From contig DLMI01000184.1 of NCBI GenBank assembly GCA_002478145.1, positions 1 to 7,442 of the forward strand: a stretch of 7,442 nt of DNA, read 5' to 3'. Origin of the DNA: Acidobacteria bacterium UBA7540 (GTDB lineage: Bacteria; Acidobacteriota; Terriglobia; UBA7540). Each line of letters begins with the position of its first letter. Within the stretch, counting starts at the first letter, position 1. Positions 5,722 through 7,442 of this stretch are shown piece by piece. A program made the position numbers and the translations under genes. The notes under the pieces are model-generated. The model made no database searches. It saw only the letters and a list, made by a program, of their open reading frames with translations, and had not been told where the DNA came from.

Positions 5722-7050
5722 ATGCCTGACTTTCTGATTTCGCTGATTGCCGTCGTCGTCATCCTCGGTTTCATGATCCTGATCCACGAGTTTGGTCACT
5801 ATGCGGTGGCCAAGTGGCTGGGCGTCAGGGTCGAGGTGTTCTCCATCGGGTTCGGAAAACGCCTTCTCGGCTTCCGCAAGGGTGACACCGACTACCGCAT
5901 CAGCGCGATCCCGCTGGGCGGTTACGTCAAAATGAGCGGCGAGAATCCCATGGACGAGCGCTCCGGCGATCCTGCGGAGTTTCTCTCCCATTCGCGCTGG
6001 CACCGTTTTCTGATCGCCATCGCCGGCCCCACGATGAACATTATGCTGGCAGTCTTCCTGCTGGTTGGGGTGTTCATGGTGCACTACGAGTATCCCGCCA
6101 TCTACGACGGCCCCACCGAGATCGGCTGGGTGATGCACGACACCCCGGCAGGCAAGGCTGGCTTTCAGCCGGGCGATCGAATCGTCCGCATCGACGGCAT
6201 ACAGAATCCGACCTGGGAGCAGGTTGACACCCGCGAAGCCCTGAGCCCGGGCCAGCCTTTGGACGTTACGGTTGACCGCAACGGCCAGCTTCTTACCAAG
6301 ACCATCGCGCCCGAGCCTTATGGCGTCGATCAGATCGGGTTTGCCGGGTGGGCCGCCAAGGAACCCTGCGTCTGCGTTACCGATTTGACGCCCGGCATGC
6401 CGGCTGACAAGGCAGGCCTGCGGGATGGCGACGAGATCCTCGCCGTGGATGGCAAGCCCGTGCCCGCGCTGGCGGCCATGGTCGAAATGCTGGAGAGCAC
6501 GAAGGATACGCCCATCTCGATCACCGCACGCCGCGGCACTCAAACCAGAGATTTCACCGTTCAGCCTGTTCTCGTCGAAAAGAGATATCGCATCGGCATC
6601 GGCAGCATGCCTATGAAAGTGACCAGTCTTTCCTTCCCTGCTGCTCTGCATTTATCTCTACAGGAGAACAAAAAGGCTTCCCTGCTGATTCTCGAACTGG
6701 TGCAGAAAATGCTGCAGGGAAAGATTTCGGTGCGTTCTATCGAGGGCCCAATCCGCATCGGGCAAGCTGCTGGAGAAGCCGCCCGGCGCAAAGGTTGGAC
6801 TCCCCTCATGCTTCTGACTTCCGCCATCAGCCTGAACCTCGGCGTTTTCAACCTGCTACCAATCCCTATCCTCGACGGAGGCGTCATTTTCTTCCTCCTG
6901 ATCGAGAGCCTCATGGGCCACGACATCAGCCTGCGCATCAAGGAACGCGTCTACCAGGCGGCATTCGTTTTCCTGGTGCTGTTCGCCGTGATGGTCATCT
7001 ACAACGATTTGCTGAAAACGATTCCAGGATTAGCGGACCGCCTGCAATAA
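5722..7050 (+). CDS. rseP: RIP metalloprotease RseP (site-2 protease) with two PDZ domains
   Basis: A 442-residue inner-membrane zinc protease that cleaves substrates within the membrane. In E. coli the homologue cuts the anti-sigma factor RseA and leftover signal peptides; the substrate here is unknown. The zinc site is HEFGH (22-26) in the first membrane segment (about 4-22). The other conserved features are IPLGGYVKMSGE (63-74), AGPTMN (101-106) at the start of the second segment, PDZ1 at about 120-205 with TPAGKAGFQPGDRI, PDZ2 at about 206-285 with MPADKAGLRDGDEIL, and NLLPIPILDGG, where Asp385 is the third zinc ligand. A final membrane segment lies at about 410-428. The ATG at 5722 is preceded by GGAG (5704-5707), 14 bases away, which is longer than ideal. 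Having rseP between dxr and ispG, near uppS and cdsA, is a recurrent arrangement. Length agrees with the two-PDZ form. Confidence 0.96.
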   Translation: MPDFLISLIAVVVILGFMILIHEFGHYAVAKWLGVRVEVFSIGFGKRLLGFRKGDTDYRISAIPLGGYVKMSGENPMDERSGDPAEFLSHSRWHRFLIAIAGPTMNIMLAVFLLVGVFMVHYEYPAIYDGPTEIGWVMHDTPAGKAGFQPGDRIVRIDGIQNPTWEQVDTREALSPGQPLDVTVDRNGQLLTKTIAPEPYGVDQIGFAGWAAKEPCVCVTDLTPGMPADKAGLRDGDEILAVDGKPVPALAAMVEMLESTKDTPISITARRGTQTRDFTVQPVLVEKRYRIGIGSMPMKVTSLSFPAALHLSLQENKKASLLILELVQKMLQGKISVRSIEGPIRIGQAAGEAARRKGWTPLMLLTSAISLNLGVFNLLPIPILDGGVIFFLLIESLMGHDISLRIKERVYQAAFVFLVLFAVMVIYNDLLKTIPGLADRLQ

Positions 7051-7073
7051 GGCGGTCTCAGTCTGTCGGTCCG
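7034..7073 (+). other. Two competing hairpins at the 3' end of rseP
   Basis: GACCGCC (7036-7042) is exactly complementary to GGCGGTC (7051-7057), forming a hairpin whose loop contains the rseP stop codon. The overlapping CGGACCG (7034-7040) is exactly complementary to CGGTCCG (7067-7073), so the two stems exclude each other. Only three T residues follow (7075-7077), so neither is a convincing intrinsic terminator. They may protect the 3' end or do nothing. The pairing is visible; a role is speculative. Confidence 0.25.
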
Positions 7074-7151
7074 GTTTGCGCAAGGGCGCGGCGAGCCATT
7101 CGACCAGCGAGGTGTCCTCCTGTGGTCCATTCCGTCGAACCTGTTTTGGCG

Positions 7152-7160
7152 TGTTAGAAT
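7152..7160 (+). promoter_or_regulatory. Candidate extended -10 promoter for ispG
   Basis: TG (7152-7153), one base, then TAGAAT (7155-7160, five of six consensus matches) forms an extended -10 element. Transcription would start near 7167, only about four bases before the ispG ATG at 7171, so the mRNA would be leaderless or nearly so. No good -35 is visible. The absence of a Shine-Dalgarno before the ATG agrees with such a start. Confidence 0.45.
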
Positions 7161-7170
7161 AGAATTTCCC

Positions 7171-7442
7171 ATGGCTACGATTCAACGCAGGAAAACCGTG
7201 ACCACCGTCGTCGGAGGCGTGTGCGTCGGCTCGGATGCACCGATCGTGGTGCAATCCATGACCAATACTGACACCGCAGATATCCCCTCGACCGTGCAGC
7301 AGTGTGCCGCCCTGGTTCGAGCTGGTTCGGAACTGGTGCGCGTCACCGTCAACAACGAAGAAGCAGCCGCCGCTGTGCCCCGCATTGTCGGACAACTGGA
7401 CAAGCTGGGCGTCCGCGTGCCCATCATCGGCGACTTTCACTA
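7171..7442 (+). CDS. ispG: 4-hydroxy-3-methylbut-2-enyl diphosphate synthase IspG, C-terminus cut by window edge
   Basis: The first 90 codons of ispG (also called gcpE). The full enzyme is an iron-sulfur protein that reductively opens methylerythritol cyclodiphosphate to HMBPP, the penultimate step of the MEP pathway. Visible family features are the [15 protein letters not shown] segment (24-38), the [20 protein letters not shown] segment (53-72) and VPIIGDFHY at the edge, all from the N-terminal TIM-barrel half. The [4Fe-4S] cysteines belong to the C-terminal part and lie outside the window. The start is the ATG at 7171, matching the usual short N-terminus before the QSMTNTDT motif; there is no Shine-Dalgarno. 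It is 120 bases from rseP and probably has its own promoter. It acts in the same pathway as dxr, two genes upstream. Confidence 0.96.
   Translation, partial: MATIQRRKTVTTVVGGVCVGSDAPIVVQSMTNTDTADIPSTVQQCAALVRAGSELVRVTVNNEEAAAAVPRIVGQLDKLGVRVPIIGDFH

Noticed and set aside
5692..6651. A 319-residue open frame on the minus strand opposite rseP
   Set aside because: It is the antisense shadow of a high-GC gene: His/Asp/Arg-rich, without recognisable domains, and fully overlapped by rseP, whose motifs are certain.

Overview
The window looks like an ordinary chromosomal segment of a moderately GC-rich Gram-negative bacterium. Codon use, a weak reliance on Shine-Dalgarno sequences, and the gene order HTH regulator, HtrA-like protease, uppS, cdsA, dxr, rseP, ispG best fit an Acidobacteriota chromosome (Terriglobia type). 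That assignment rests on recalled synteny and sequence flavour, not on a search.

Left part (1-1403): a minus-strand HD-domain hydrolase gene is cut by the left edge. About 200 bases separate it from a divergent plus-strand gene for a small DNA-binding protein that carries an N-terminal four-cysteine (two CxxC) zinc-ribbon-like segment ahead of an XRE-type helix-turn-helix. The regulator gene is followed by a compact double hairpin that looks like a REP-type repeat, then by a textbook intrinsic terminator (1371-1402) that closes this unit.

Central and right part (1452-7442): six plus-strand genes follow. The first is an HtrA-like trypsin-fold protease with one PDZ domain and, unusually, no possible export signal. 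Next are uppS (undecaprenyl diphosphate synthase), cdsA (CDP-diacylglycerol synthase), dxr (first committed MEP-pathway enzyme), rseP (site-2 intramembrane protease) and the first 90 codons of ispG (a late MEP-pathway enzyme). Together they link isoprenoid precursor supply (dxr, ispG), use of those precursors for the cell-wall lipid carrier (uppS), phospholipid synthesis (cdsA) and envelope proteolysis (HtrA-like protein, RseP). Candidate -10 elements lie before uppS, dxr and ispG, so the cluster may be several overlapping transcription units rather than one strict operon.

I see no mobile element, CRISPR array, tRNA or rRNA, and no clear undescribed system. The observations most worth checking are a possible leader hairpin that would mask the uppS ribosome-binding site in front of a TTG start, the signal-less HtrA-like protease, the double-hairpin repeat, the zinc-ribbon/XRE regulator, and an ispG start lying almost on its own predicted transcription start.
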